From the NCBI GenBank assembly GCA_037783415.1, contig JAZGTN010000085.1, positions 3,963,501-4,027,500 on the forward strand: a stretch of DNA of 64,000 nt, written 5' to 3'. Each line of letters begins with the position of its first letter. Within the stretch, counting starts at the first letter, position 1. The stretch is from Leptasterias polaris (Eukaryota > Echinodermata > Asteroidea > Forcipulatida > Asteriidae). The notes beneath the pieces were generated by a model, which saw only the letters and a list, made by a program, of their open reading frames with translations, had not been told where the DNA came from and made no database searches. Made by a program: the position numbers and the translations under genes. Positions 21,852-33,520 of this stretch are shown here, one piece after another.

Positions 21852-22070
21852 GGAGCGACGATGGCCTAGCGGACAAGGTCGCGGTACGGAGAGCAAGATC
21901 GGACGGAAGAACTGCGAGTTCGAATCCCGGCAAGGACACAAGGTAAGAATAAAAAGGTATAAGGTAAACTAACATGCACTAACTAACACGCACAGATGGG
22001 AGCGGACGAAGGACGGAAGGAGGGGAGAGGTGGAGAGAGAGAGAAGAGGGGTGGATTAATTATTTTTATT
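21852..22070 (+). mobile_element. tRNA-like SINE or tRNA pseudogene
   Basis: The A-box-like sequence gatggcctagcgga and the B box gagttcgaatcccgg lie about 55 bp apart, with the long variable region expected of Leu/Ser-type heads. A purine-rich body follows (ggagcggacgaagg, gagagagagaagagg). No clean acceptor stem was found, so it is not called a functional tRNA. Confidence 0.5.
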
Positions 22071-22871
22071 TTTTCAATTTTATTGGAAAAAAAAAATAAA
22101 AAGTATGAAAAACCGAAAATTAACGGTCTTTCATTTTTTTAAAATCGGCTGAAACGCACGCTCGTTAATTTTTTTCCATTTTCATTCAAGAATTTTTTTT
22201 TTTAATGAAAAAACTGAAATTTGCCATTAAAATTTTTGTTTTTTGAAAAGTAGACGCTGTAAAGCACCCTTATGTGCTTATTTCGATGCTGAAACTGCTC
22301 TACTGCATAAATTACGCATTTTTATCACAAAAAACCTTTGAATTTTTGCTTAAATACTAAAATGTGCATTTTTAACGCCTTAACATGATGCTAAACTTCA
22401 CTAACTTACATTTCCACCATATTATTACACACAGAGTTCAGATCCGTCTGGTTTATGTGAGGAGGTAGAATAAGGGCCTTAAACGTTGTGCATTACAGTT
22501 TACAAACATAATCAAATGTAAATTTCAACTTTAAAGGTTACAATTACCATGGAGGTAGACCTCCATGCATTTACAATGGCTCAAAAACACACATTCAAAT
22601 AATTATGCAAATATGTTCAAACAAAATATTGCCATGATTGACATAAAGCTACAACTTAAATGAAAATTTACAAGTTTTGTTCAGAGTGACAGCTTTATCT
22701 GAAACACTTCACAATATCTGATGTTTAAATTCATGGTTTTTTAGAGCAAAACGAAGGATGGGAGCTCTATTTATTCATATACAAATTTCTCTAAACCTTC
22801 ACGACAAATTTGACATGTTTTTTATCCAAGAGCAATTATGGTCAAGTACCCACGTAAATGTATCATTGTTT
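22071..22871. other. AT-rich intergenic, no gene recognised
   Basis: A/T runs and short frames only. An accatggaggtagacctccatg palindrome occurs near 22547-22566, and a similar ccatggaggtagaactctac lies near 3056. Confidence 0.45.
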
Positions 22872-23110
22872 CATAATAATAATAATAATAATCAAGGCAT
22901 TTATATAGCGTTCTTAACAACAATGAATTATACATCAGTCAACAAATAACAATGCATTCAAAGGAATTAGAAGTAAATAAATAGCCTAGTAAACAAAATA
23001 AGTCTGGAAAAGATAAGTTTTAAGCATTTTTTTGAATTCAGTAACTGAAATGGCATGACGTATTTGATAGGGAAGATTGTTCCAAAGGTTTGGAGCAGCT
23101 GCATAATATA
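22872..23110 (-). mobile_element. 5'-truncated LINE 3' end, copy 2
   Basis: On the minus strand, about 23105-22986 encodes YYAAAPNLWNNLPYQIRHA, then SVTEFKKMLKTYLFQ and a stop. This is the usual C-terminal tail of a CR1/L2-type LINE ORF2. The 3' UTR ends in the complement of catttatatagcg and an (ATT)n tail at 22872-22892. Unlike the copy at 2718-3125, this tail is not frameshifted. Confidence 0.7.
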
Positions 23111-23640
23111 TGTAATTTAGGGTGTACATGTAAAATGTAAATGTTATCCAAAAGGGGCCGCTGCCCCATTTATATAATGCAGGGAGGGGGGGGGGTTGCA
23201 CCTCCAGGACCCCCACTAAACACCTCGGGAAAGTGCTTGAATAAAATGTTATGTCAAATCCAACAGCTGCAATGAGTTGCCTCGAAACTGTGGACACCCT
23301 GTTTTGCAATCCAGTCAAATTTAGACACCTTATTTTTCAATCCTCGCTAAAAGCATGCCTAGGTTAGCGCTAAACTAATCTCTAACAAACAGTGACATCA
23401 TATCTGATCTAAATGAGTTTGTTTTGAAAAAAAATTCAGCTTGTCGTTTCTATAAAGTAGGACAGTTTCGAAGGAATGTTTTATTATAACAGTTATACAC
23501 AGTCCCTTTACATATGACTACTAATGTTGGCCTCGTTTGCATTTTGCTCAAATCTAGTTTAAAATACCTGAATGCAAAAACAAAAAGCAGTAGTAATAAC
23601 AATGTATACAATAAAGGTCTGTTTACACTATACAAGACAT
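23111..23640. other. Intergenic, no gene recognised
   Basis: Contains a G run near 23188 and otherwise unremarkable AT-rich sequence. Confidence 0.4.
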
Positions 23641-24410
23641 TATCAGAACACTTTATTCACTTTCATATTTTGCTTTTGGGTTGAACAAAGCAAAATTGAC
23701 TAGAGCGGGATTTGAACCAACGACCTGTGGGTTAATGTGCCAGCGCTCTACCAACTGAGCTATCTAGCCTGTGGTCTCCCTATTTTGTCAATATCTTTGT
23801 TCAGGGTGGTGCCAGTCAGAAGCCATTCAACCGTAAACTGCCGTAAACTAGCCAGGGAGGCAACTTTTTATTTCAGATATCAAATAATTAACCACAAGGG
23901 AAACAGTTTTTTGTCTTCCCGATTTTTGGTTAAACAAAGAAAAATTGACTCAAAGCGGGATGTGAACCAACAATCTCCAGATTAACAAGCTGGCACTCTA
24001 CCAACTGAGCTATCTAGCCCTATGTTGGCGGTCTCCCTATTTTGTCGAGGTCCTTGTTCGGGGGTGCCAGTCAGAAGCCATAAGCCATTCAACCAAGTAT
24101 AGGGGATGCAACTATAATCGTTAACTGCCATGTTTACTTAGGTGTGATCCCTGGCTACACGGCAGTTAACGGTTTAATGGCTTATGACTGGCTACCCCCG
24201 AACAAAGATATTGACAAAATAGGGAGACCACCAACATAGGGCTAGATATAACTCAGTTGGTAGAGCGCCGACACGTTACTCCGGAGGTCGTTGGTTCAAT
24301 TCTGCTTTAGTAAGTTTTTCTTTGTTCAACCCAAAATCATTAACAAAAATTACCAAGTCAGTTTCCCTTGTGGTTTGTTATTTGACTTTTGTACTTTGTT
24401 AAAAAAATTC
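23641..24410. repeat. Three tRNA-like repeats, two tandem and one inverted
   Basis: tRNA-like heads lie at 23703-23769 (minus), 23953-24020 (minus) and 24240-24309 (plus). Each has tagctcagttggtagag (aactcagttggtagag in the third) as A box and a ttggttcaa-type B box. In the second copy the anticodon loop reads ttgttaa, fitting GUU (Asn-like). All share long flanks such as ggtctccctattttgtc and gccagtcagaagcc. The second and third copies face each other as a ~250-bp inverted repeat. Confidence 0.65.
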
Positions 24411-24924
24411 TTAGCATACATATATTCTGTATGTTTTTAAAACACAGTCGTTGCTTGCAGTGAGTGACGCTGTCAATGGCGATTGCCAAAAGTCAAGAAA
24501 AACTAGTGTGGACGATGTCCTGTTAATGTTGTGTAAACAGGCCCTTTTACAATGTGTATTGTTAACATAAAAAGCCTACCTCAATATTCAAGAATTCTAT
24601 AAGTTACAGAGTTGAGGTTGCTCGATGCAGAGAGAAGATGACGTGTTTGAATTCATGGTTAAGACGAGCGCCAAGTGTTCTCTTCAGCTGAGCTTGTGCA
24701 TGTCTCATTAGAACTGAGGCCTTTAAATGTCAGATCATCTTGAATACACTGAAATAAAAACCCACATATGCATAAAATTACTCCAGCCAAGGATCAAAAA
24801 GTTTTTATAATCGCATCAGGCATGTCCTGCTTTTAGTAACTCTATCTATGAATTTATTAAGAGCCATGAAAGGGAGACAGGGGAGGGGTGCTGGTCAGAA
24901 GAAAGACAGATAGATAGGCCTACA
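24411..24924. other. Intergenic left flank of the satellite
   Basis: No gene is recognised. The last 40 bases (gatagataggcctacagatagg) lead into the first satellite units. Confidence 0.4.
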
Positions 24925-26183
24925 GATAGGATCCAGAGGGGTAAAAGGACATGTCATAGACTCCAGGGTAGGTGGGTAAGACATGTCATAGAATCATTTG
25001 GGGGGGGGGGGGGGGGGTAAGAGAACAGGTCATAAGATTCAGGGAGGGGGTAAAGAGGTCATATGATCATGGGGGTAAGAGGAAAGATCATAGGTTCCAG
25101 GGGGGGGGGGGGGGGTGGAGACGACAGGTCATAGGATCATCTGGGGGGGGGGGGGGGGTAAGAGGATGAGTCATGTAGGATCATGGGTGGTAAGAGGCGT
25201 GTCGTACATTGTAGGATCATGGGGGAGGGTAAAAGGACATGTCATAGATTCCAGGGTAGGTGGGCAAGACATGTCATACACTAGAATCATTGGGAGGGGG
25301 GGGGGTGTAAGAGAACAGGTCATAAGATTCGGGGGGGGTAAGAGGAGGTCATATGATCATGGGGGTAAGAGGAAAGATCATAGGTCCCAGGGGGGACAGG
25401 TCATAGGATCCAGGGGTAAGAGGACATGTCATATGATCCAAAGGGGTAAGAGGACAGGTCATAGAATCCGGGGGGGGGGGGGGTGTAAGAGGACATGTCA
25501 TAGGATCATGGGGGGTTAGAGGACATGTCAAAGGATCATGGGGAAGGGGTAAGAGGACAGGTCATATGATCCAGAGGGGTAAGAGGACATGTCATAGGAT
25601 CATGGGGGGTGGGGTATAAGAGGACATGGGGGGTAAGAAGAAAGGTCATAGAATCATGGGGGGTTGAGGTCAGGTCATAGGATCATGGGGGTAATAGGAC
25701 AGGTCATATGACCAAGGGGGGGGTAAAGGGACAGGTCATAGGATCATGGGGAGTGGGGTAAGAGGAAAGGTCATAGAATCATGGGGGGTAAGAGGAGGGG
25801 TCATAGGATCATGGGGGGTAGTAAGAGGACAGATCATAGGATCATAGCATGGGGGAGGGTAAGACGATATGTCACATGATCATGGGGAGGGGTTAGAGGA
25901 CAGGTCTTAGGATCTTGAGTGTGGGGAGGGGTCAGAGGACAGGTCATACCATCCAGAGGGGTTAAGAGGACATGTCATAAAGGATTCTAAGGGGGAGAGT
26001 GGGGGGGTCTAAGAGGACAGGTCATATAAGATCATGGGGGTAAGAGGACAGGTCATAGGATCATGGGGGTAAGAGGACAGGTCATAGGATCATGGGGGTA
26101 AGAGGACAGGTCATGAGGATCATTGTGGGTGAAAGAGGACATGTCATAGGATCATGGGTGGGGGGGGGGCGTAAGAGGACAGG

Positions 26184-26290
26184 TCCCAATTTCATAAAGC
26201 TGTTAAGCAGAAAGCACTGCTTGACAAATTTCTTTGCTAAGCAAAAAATGAGTAAGGCACCAGTCACAACAATGCAAAATTTATTTGAGG
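26184..26290 (+). mobile_element. Truncated MITE in satellite copy 1
   Basis: cccaatttcataaagctg followed by ttaagcagaaagcactgc is the left end of the MITE found complete at 26436-26679. It is cut off after ~105 bp. An identical-looking insert is at 30368-30474. Confidence 0.6.
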
Positions 26291-26435
26291 AGTAAGAGGA
26301 TATGTCACATGATCATGGGGGAGGGGTTAGAGGACAGGTCTTAAGATCTTGTGGGGAGGGGTCAGAGGACAGGTCATACCATCCAGAGGGGTTAAGAGGA
26401 CATGTCATAAGGGAGGGTGGGGGTCTAAGAGGACA

Positions 26436-26679
26436 GGGCCCAATTTCATGGCTCTGCTTAAACACAAAATTTGCTTAAGCACCAAAAAACCTTGCTTAGT
26501 AAAACCAGATTACCGGCCAATACTCCACTCGATTATTAAGCTAACTAAACAACAGCTAAATACAAGTCACGAGCAATGTACATCGCATGGAGTTTTGGCC
26601 AATAACACGAGTATAATAAGCAAGCTTTTTTCGTGCTTAAGCAAATTTTGTGCTTAAGCAGCTCTATGAAATTGGCCCC
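26436..26679. mobile_element. MITE with ~45-bp inverted ends in satellite copy 1
   Basis: The left end gggcccaatttcatggctct and right end agctctatgaaattggcccc are inverted matches. The pairing continues inward through tgcttaagcac-type words for about 45 bp in all. It interrupts a satellite unit cleanly (gaggaca before, aggtcatagg after). It lacks an open frame. The same insertion at the same unit occurs at 30621-30864, 4185 bp away. Confidence 0.8.
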
Positions 26680-29600
26680 AGGTCATAGGATCAAGGGGGC
26701 CCGTTAAGAGGACAGGTCATAGTGTCTGGGGGAGGGGTAGGAGGACAGGTCATAGGATCATTGGGGGTAACAGGAAATGTCATAGGATCATGGGGGCAGG
26801 GGGGGGAGTGGGGGGGGGGGGCTGTAAGAGGACAGGTCAAAGGATCACAGGGAGAGGGGTAAGAGGAAAGTTCATAAGATCCAGAGGGTATGTAAGAGCA
26901 CATGTCATAGGATCATAGGGGGTGAAGGAGGAAAGGTCATAGGATCATGGGTGGGGGGGGGGGGTTAAGAGGACAGGTCATAGGATCCAGGGTGGTGAGA
27001 GGACAGGTCATAGGATCATGGCATGGGGGGGGGGGGGTAAAAGGACAGGTCATAGTATCGTGGAGGGGTTAAGATGACAGGTCATAGGATCATAGGGGGG
27101 GGGGGGGGGGGGGGGTAATAAGAGGACAAGTCATAGGATCCAGGAGGGTGAGAAGACAGGTCATAGAATCATTGGGGTTTAGAGGCCAGGTCATAGGATT
27201 CAGGGGGCGGATAAGAGGACATGTCATTGGATCCTGGGGGAGTGGTTAAGGACAGGTCATAGGATCATGGGGGAGGGGTTCAGAGGACAGGTCGTAGCAT
27301 CCAGAGGGGTAAGAGGACATGTTGTAAAGCATTCTAAGGGGGGGGGGGGGGGGTTGGGGGTGTAAGTGGACAGGTCATAAGATCATGGGGGTAAGAGGAC
27401 AGGTCATATGACCAAGGGGGAGGGGATAAAGGGATGGGTCAAAGGATCATGGGGGTAAGAGGACAGGTTAAGGATCATGGGGGATGAGGACAGGTCATAG
27501 GATCATGGGGGGGGGGGGGTAAGAGCACAGAGCATAGGATCCAGGGGGGTAAGAGGACAGGTCATAGGATCATTGGGGGGGGGGGGGGTAGAGGACAGGT
27601 CATAGGATCCAGGGGGGGTTAAGAGGACAGGTCATAGGATCATCGGGGTAAGAGGACAGGTCATAATGTTGGGTGGGGGGGGGGGGGGGGGGTAAGAGGA
27701 CAGTTCATAGGAACCAAGGGGGTGAAAGGCAGGTCATAGGATCAAGTGAGGGTGGGTAAGAGGACAGGTCATAGGATCCAGGGGGTGAGAGGACAGGTCA
27801 TAGGATCCAGGGGGTGAGAGGACAGGTCATAGGATCCAGGGGGTGAGAGGACAGGTCATAGGATCCAGGGGGTGAGAAGACAGGTCATAGAATCATTGGG
27901 GTTTAGAGGCCAGGTCATAGGATTCAGGGGGCGGATAAGAGGACATGTCATTGGATCCTGGGGGAGGGGTTCAGAGGACAGGTCGTAGCATCCAGAGGGG
28001 TAAGAGGACATGTTGTAAAGCATTCTAAGGGAGGGGGGGGGGGGTTGGGGGTGTAAGTGGACAGGTCATAAGATCATGGGGGTAAGAGGACAGGTCATAT
28101 GACCAAGGGGGAGGGGGTAAAGGGATGGGTCAAAGGATCATGGGGGTAAGAGGACAGGTTAAGGATCATGGGGGAAGAGGACAGGTCATAGGATCTGGGG
28201 GGGTTAAGAGGACAGCATAGGATCATTTGGGATAACATGAAATGTCATAGGATCATGGGGGCGGGGGGAGGGGGAGAGGACAGGTCAAAGGATCATGGGA
28301 GAGGGGTAAGAGGAAAGGTCATAGGATCCAGAGTGATAAGAGGACAGGTCATAGGATCATGGGGGGGGGGGAGGACAGGTTATAGGATCTTGGGGGGTAT
28401 GAGGTCAGGTCATAGTATCCAGGGGGTGGGAAAGAGGACATATTATAGAATTATGGGGTGTAAGAGGACAGGTCAAAGGATCATCATAGGGGAGTGAGAT
28501 GACAATTCATAGGATCCGAGGGGGAAGGGCGTAAGAGGACAGGTCATATGATCATTGGGGGGGGGGGAAGGACAGGTTATAGGATCTTGGGGGTATGAGG
28601 TCAGGTAATAAGATCATTGGGGGAGTAAGAGGACCAGTAATAGGATCATTGGGGGGGGGGGGTAAGAGGACAGGTCTTAGGATCGCGGAGGGGGTAGGAG
28701 GACCGGTCATAGGATTGATCATGGGGGTCATGGGATATAGGCGTAAAAGGACAGGTCATAGGATCCAGGGGTGGGGGGTAGAAGACATGTCATTGATCGA
28801 AGGGGAGTAAGAGGACAGGTCATAGGATCCGGGGGGGGGGGGGCTATTAGAGGAAAGGTCATAAGATTCAGGGGGGTAAGAGGATCTGGTCATAGGAGCA
28901 TGGGGGTGGGGAAGGACAGGTCATAGGATCTTGGGGGTATGACATCAGTTCATAGTATCCAGGGGATTGGGAAATTAAGAGGACATGTCATAGGATCATC
29001 ATAGGGGAGTGAGACGACAAGAGGGGGGGTGGGTAAGAGGACTTGTAGAATCCAGAGGGGTAACAGGACAGGTCATAGGACCCAGGGGAGGGGGTATGAG
29101 ATGAGGACATGTCATAGGATCATGGCATGATGGGGGGGGGGGGGGTTGGTAAGAGGACATGTCATATGATCATGGGGAGGGGTTAGAGGACAGATCATAA
29201 TGATCATGGGGTTTAGGGGAAATGTCATAGGATTATTGGGGGGGTAAGAGGACAGGTCATAGGATCGCGGAGGGGGTAAGAGGACAGGTCATACTCATAG
29301 GATCATGGGGGGTAAGAGGACAGGTCTATGATCATGGGGGAAGGGGTTCTAGATAACAGGTCATAGGATCATTGGGGGGGGGGGGGGTAAGAGGACAGGT
29401 CATAGGATCATGGCATGGGGGTAAGATGACATGACATAGGATCATGGGGGTATAGGACATGTCATATGATCATGGGGAGGGGTAAAGAGGAAAGGTCATA
29501 GGATCATTAGGGAGGGGGGTAAGAGGACATGTCTTAGGATCATGGGGTGGTAAGAGGACAGGTCATAGGATCCTTGGGAGTTAATAGGAATGGTCATATG

Positions 29601-30367
29601 ATCACTGAGAGTACAGGTCATAGGATCATGGGGGGTAAGAGGACAGGCAGGATCTAGGGGGCGTAAGAGGATCCGAGAAGGGGGGGGGGGGGGGTAAGAG
29701 GACATCTCCTAGGATCATTGGGGGGGGGGGGGGGCGCGGTAGAAAGAGGACAGGTCATAGGATCATGGGGGAAGGACAGGTCAAAGGATCTTGGGGGTAG
29801 GGGGTATGAGGTCAGGTCATAGTATCCAGGGGGTGGGAAAGAGGACATGTCATAGGATCAGTGGGGTAAAAGAGGACAGTTCATAGGTTCATAGGGGAGT
29901 GAGACGACAAGTCGTAGGATCCGGGGGGGGGGGGGGGGGGGGGGTGTAAGAGGACTTGTAGAATTCAGAGGGGTAAGAGGAAAGGTCATAGGATCCAGGG
30001 GAGGGGGTAAGAGGCGCATCATAGGATCCAGAGGGGTAAGAGGACAGGTCATAGGATTCAGGGGGGGGGGGGGTAAGAGGACAAGTCATAGGATTCAGGG
30101 GGGGGGGTAAGAGGACAGGTCTTAGGATCTTGAGTGTGGGGAGGGGTCAGAGGACAGGTCATACCATCCAGAGGGGTTAAGAGGACATGTCATAAAGGAT
30201 TCTAAGGGGGAGAGTGGGGGGGTCTAAGAGGACAGGTCATATAAGATCATGGGGGTAAGAGGACAGGTCATAGGATCATGGGGGTAAGAGGACAGGTCAT
30301 GAGGATCATTGTGGGTGAAAGAGGACATGTCATAGGATCATGGGTGGGGGGGGGCGTAAGAGGACAG

Positions 30368-30474
30368 GTCCCAATTTCATAAAGCTGTTAAGCAGAAAGC
30401 ACTGCTTGACAAATTTCTTTGCTAAGCAAAAAATGAGTAAGGCACCAGTCACAACAATGCAAAATTTATTTGAG
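30368..30474 (+). mobile_element. Truncated MITE in satellite copy 2
   Basis: Same sequence and position within the higher-order copy as 26184-26290, so it was duplicated together with the satellite. Confidence 0.6.
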
Positions 30475-30620
30475 GAGTAAGAGGATATGTCACATGATCA
30501 TGGGGGAGGGGTTAGAGGACAGGTCTTAAGATCTTGTGGGGAGGGGTCAGAGGACAGGTCATACCATCCAGAGGGGTTAAGAGGACATGTCATAAGGGAG
30601 GGTGGGGGTCTAAGAGGACA

Positions 30621-30864
30621 GGGCCCAATTTCATGGCTCTGCTTAAACACAAAATTTGCTTAAGCACCAAAAAACCTTGCTTAGTAAAACCAGATTACCG
30701 GCCAATACTCCACTCGATTATTAAGCTAACTAAACAACAGCTAAATACAAGTCACGAGCAATGTACATCGCATGGAGTTTTGGCCAATAACACGAGTATA
30801 ATAAGCAAGCTTTTTTCGTGCTTAAGCAAATTTTGTGCTTAAGCAGCTCTATGAAATTGGCCCC
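30621..30864. mobile_element. MITE with ~45-bp inverted ends in satellite copy 2
   Basis: Same element and insertion point as 26436-26679. It was co-amplified with the satellite rather than inserted separately. Confidence 0.8.
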
Positions 30865-32672
30865 AGGTCATAGGATCAAGGGGGCCCGTTAAGAGGACAG
30901 GTCATAGTGTCTGGGGGAGGGGTAGGAGGACAGGTCATAGGATCATTGGGGGTAACAGGAAATGTCATAGGATCATGGGGGCAGGGGGGGGGGGAGTGGG
31001 GGGGGAGTGGGGGGGGGGGGCTGTAAGAGGACAGGTCAAAGGATCACAGGGAGAGGGGTAAGAGGAAAGTTCATAAGATCCAGAGGGTATGTAAGAGCAC
31101 ATGTCATAGGATCATAGGGGGTGAAGGAGGAAAGGTCATAGGATCATGGGTGGGGGGGGGGGGGGGGTTAAGAGGACAGGTCATAGGATCCAGGGTGGTG
31201 AGAGGACAGGTCATAGGATCATGGCATGGGGGGGCGTAAAAGGACAGGTCATAGTATCGTGGAGGGGTTAAGATGACAGGTCATAGGATCATAGGGGGGG
31301 GGGGGGTAATAAGAGGACAAGTCATAGGATCCAGGAGGGTGAGAAGACAGGTCATAGAATCATTGGGGTTTAGAGGCCAGGTCATAGGATTCAGGGGGCG
31401 GATAAGAGGACATGTCATTGGATCCTGGGGGAGTGGTTAAGGACAGGTCATAGGATCATGGGGGAGGGGTTCAGAGGACAGGTCGTAGCATCCAGAGGGG
31501 TAAGAGGACATGTTGTAAAGCATTCTAAGGGGGGGGGGGGTTGGGGGTGTAAGTGGACAGGTCATAAGATCATGGGGGTAAGAGGACAGGTCATATGACC
31601 AAGGGGGAGGGGATAAAGGGATGGGTCAAAGGATCATGGGGGTAAGAGGACAGGTTAAGGATCATGGGGGATGAGGACAGGTCATAGGATCATGGGGGGG
31701 GGGGGGGGGGGTAAGAGCACAGAGCATAGGATCCAGGGGGGTAAGAGGACAGGTCATAGGATCATTGGGGGGGGGGGTAGAGGACAGGTCATAGGATCCA
31801 GGGGGGGTTAAGAGGACAGGTCATAGGATCATCGGGGTAAGAGGACAGGTCATAATGTTGGGTGGGGGGGGGGGGGGTAAGAGGACAGTTCATAGGAACC
31901 AAGGGGGTGAAAGGCAGGTCATAGGATCAAGTGAGGGTGGGTAAGAGGACAGGTCATAGGATCCAGGGGGTGAGAGGACAGGTCATAGGATCCAGGGGGT
32001 GAGAGGACAGGTCATAGGATCCAGGGGGTGAGAAGACAGGTCATAGAATCATTGGGGTTTAGAGGCCAGGTCATAGGATTCAGGGGGCGGATAAGAGGAC
32101 ATGTCATTGGATCCTGGGGGAGGGGTTCAGAGGACAGGTCGTAGCATCCAGAGGGGTAAGAGGACATGTTGTAAAGCATTCTAAGGGAGGGGGGGGGGGG
32201 GTTGGGGGTGTAAGTGGACAGGTCATAAGATCATGGGGGTAAGAGGACAGGTCATATGACCAAGGGGGAGGGGGTAAAGGGATGGGTCAAAGGATCATGG
32301 GGGTAAGAGGACAGGTTAAGGATCATGGGGGAAGAGGACAGGTCATAGGATCTGGGGGGGTTAAGAGGAGAGCATAGGATCATTTGGGATAACATGAAAT
32401 GTCATAGGATCATGGGGGCGGGGGGAGGGGGAGAGGACAGGTCAAAGGATCATGGGAGAGGGGTAAGAGGAAAGGTCATAGGATCCAGAGTGATAAGAGG
32501 ACAGGTCATAGGATCATGGGGGGGGGGGAGGACAGGTTATAGGATCTTGGGGGGTATGAGGTCAGGTCATAGTATCCAGGGGGTGGGAAAGAGGACATAT
32601 TATAGAATTATGGGGTGTAAGAGGACAGGTCAAAGGATCATCATAGGGGAGTGAGACGACAATTCATAGGAT

Positions 32673-33227
32673 GACGTACCTATTAGCCAGAGTTCTTGCC
32701 TTAAACTCCTTGGTGTTCACATACAACAGAATCTGAAATGGGACACTCATATTGATTTTATGTGTAAATCATTTAATCGTAAACTTTATTTTTTAAGACA
32801 GTTGAAACGTTGTAATATACCAGCCAGTGACCTGAGAACTGTGTATGTCCAATATATTAGACCTGCCATTGAATATGCATCTCCTGTCTGGTTCTCAGGA
32901 CTAACCAAGAAACAACTCCAGTGTCTGGAAAGATTACAAAAGAAGGCATTTCGCATCATTCTCAACTATGATTACTGTATGAGTCACCCTTACGAGAAGA
33001 TTTGTAATGAATTAAATATTCTTCCCATATCACAGAGACTTGAAAAGTTGACATTAAATTTCGGCACATCACTCCTCAACTCAAACAGGTTTCGGGACTG
33101 GCTCCCACCCACCAGGAACAATGGCTTAAGGAATACGAACCACTTAACCACCATTAAATGTAGAACTAACAGGTACAGAGACAGTTGCATTCCAAATTTA
33201 ACCAGATTATTGAATGTGCAATTATGA
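32673..33227 (+). pseudogene. C-terminal part of LINE reverse transcriptase protein (184 aa remaining)
   Basis: An in-frame stretch opens at the truncation point and ends in TGA. Blocks in order are LKLLGVHIQQNLKWDTHID, then RKLYFLRQLKR, YVQYIRPAIEYASPVWFSGL, LERLQKKAFRIIL, LNILPISQRLEKL, NRFRDWLPP and TNRYRDSCIPNLTRLLN. These are the regions C-terminal to the reverse transcriptase fingers/palm in CR1/Jockey-like elements. The catalytic YxDD region and endonuclease are missing, so it cannot move on its own. The frame has no stop or frameshift, implying a recent insertion. Confidence 0.85.
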
Positions 33228-33520
33228 TCCCTATAATAGGCCTTGATGTGTCCCACTATGTGTCCCTTAGATTACGTTTACGTTTATTTTTGTTTAGTCT
33301 CTTTCTTTTTGGTTTTGTCTTGGTTGTTTGTTTGTTGTTTTGATTGTTTTTATTACTTGCTCATTTCCTATTGTGTGCTTAAATTGTTTAACCTTATAGC
33401 TACTTTTTAAGTAATTTTTTTATTGTACATGTTCTAGTGCAATTCAACCCTATCGGTTGTCATACTGTTCATTCCTTTTTAATGTTTTTATGAAATAAAC
33501 CAATAAATATAATATAATAT
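32673..33520 (+). mobile_element. 5'-truncated LINE inserted into satellite copy 2
   Basis: The satellite breaks after aattcataggat (32672) and resumes at aagaggacagg (33521). The other copies have about 17 bases here (ccgagggggaagggcgt), which are missing, so the insertion removed a short target piece and left no target duplication. The insert ends in an (AATAT)n-type tail after aataaaccaataaatata. It is absent from copies 1 and 4. Confidence 0.85.

Larger units (their letters stand above)
25893..30109. repeat. Satellite higher-order copy 1 (~4.2 kb)
   Basis: It begins with ttaggatcttgagtgtgggg. Landmarks in order are the two MITE inserts (26184, 26436), tgttgtaaagcattctaag (27318), cataatgttggg (27661), the same tgttgtaaag word again (28012), tcatactcatagg (29290), gatctagggggcgtaag (29650) and gaggcgcatcatagg (30012). 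It carries one more copy of the short unit gatccagggggtgagagg (27770-27880) than the other copies. Confidence 0.85.

Noticed and set aside
23703..24309. Functional tRNA genes
   Set aside because: A and B boxes are present but acceptor stems do not pair well and the copies carry shared repeat flanks.
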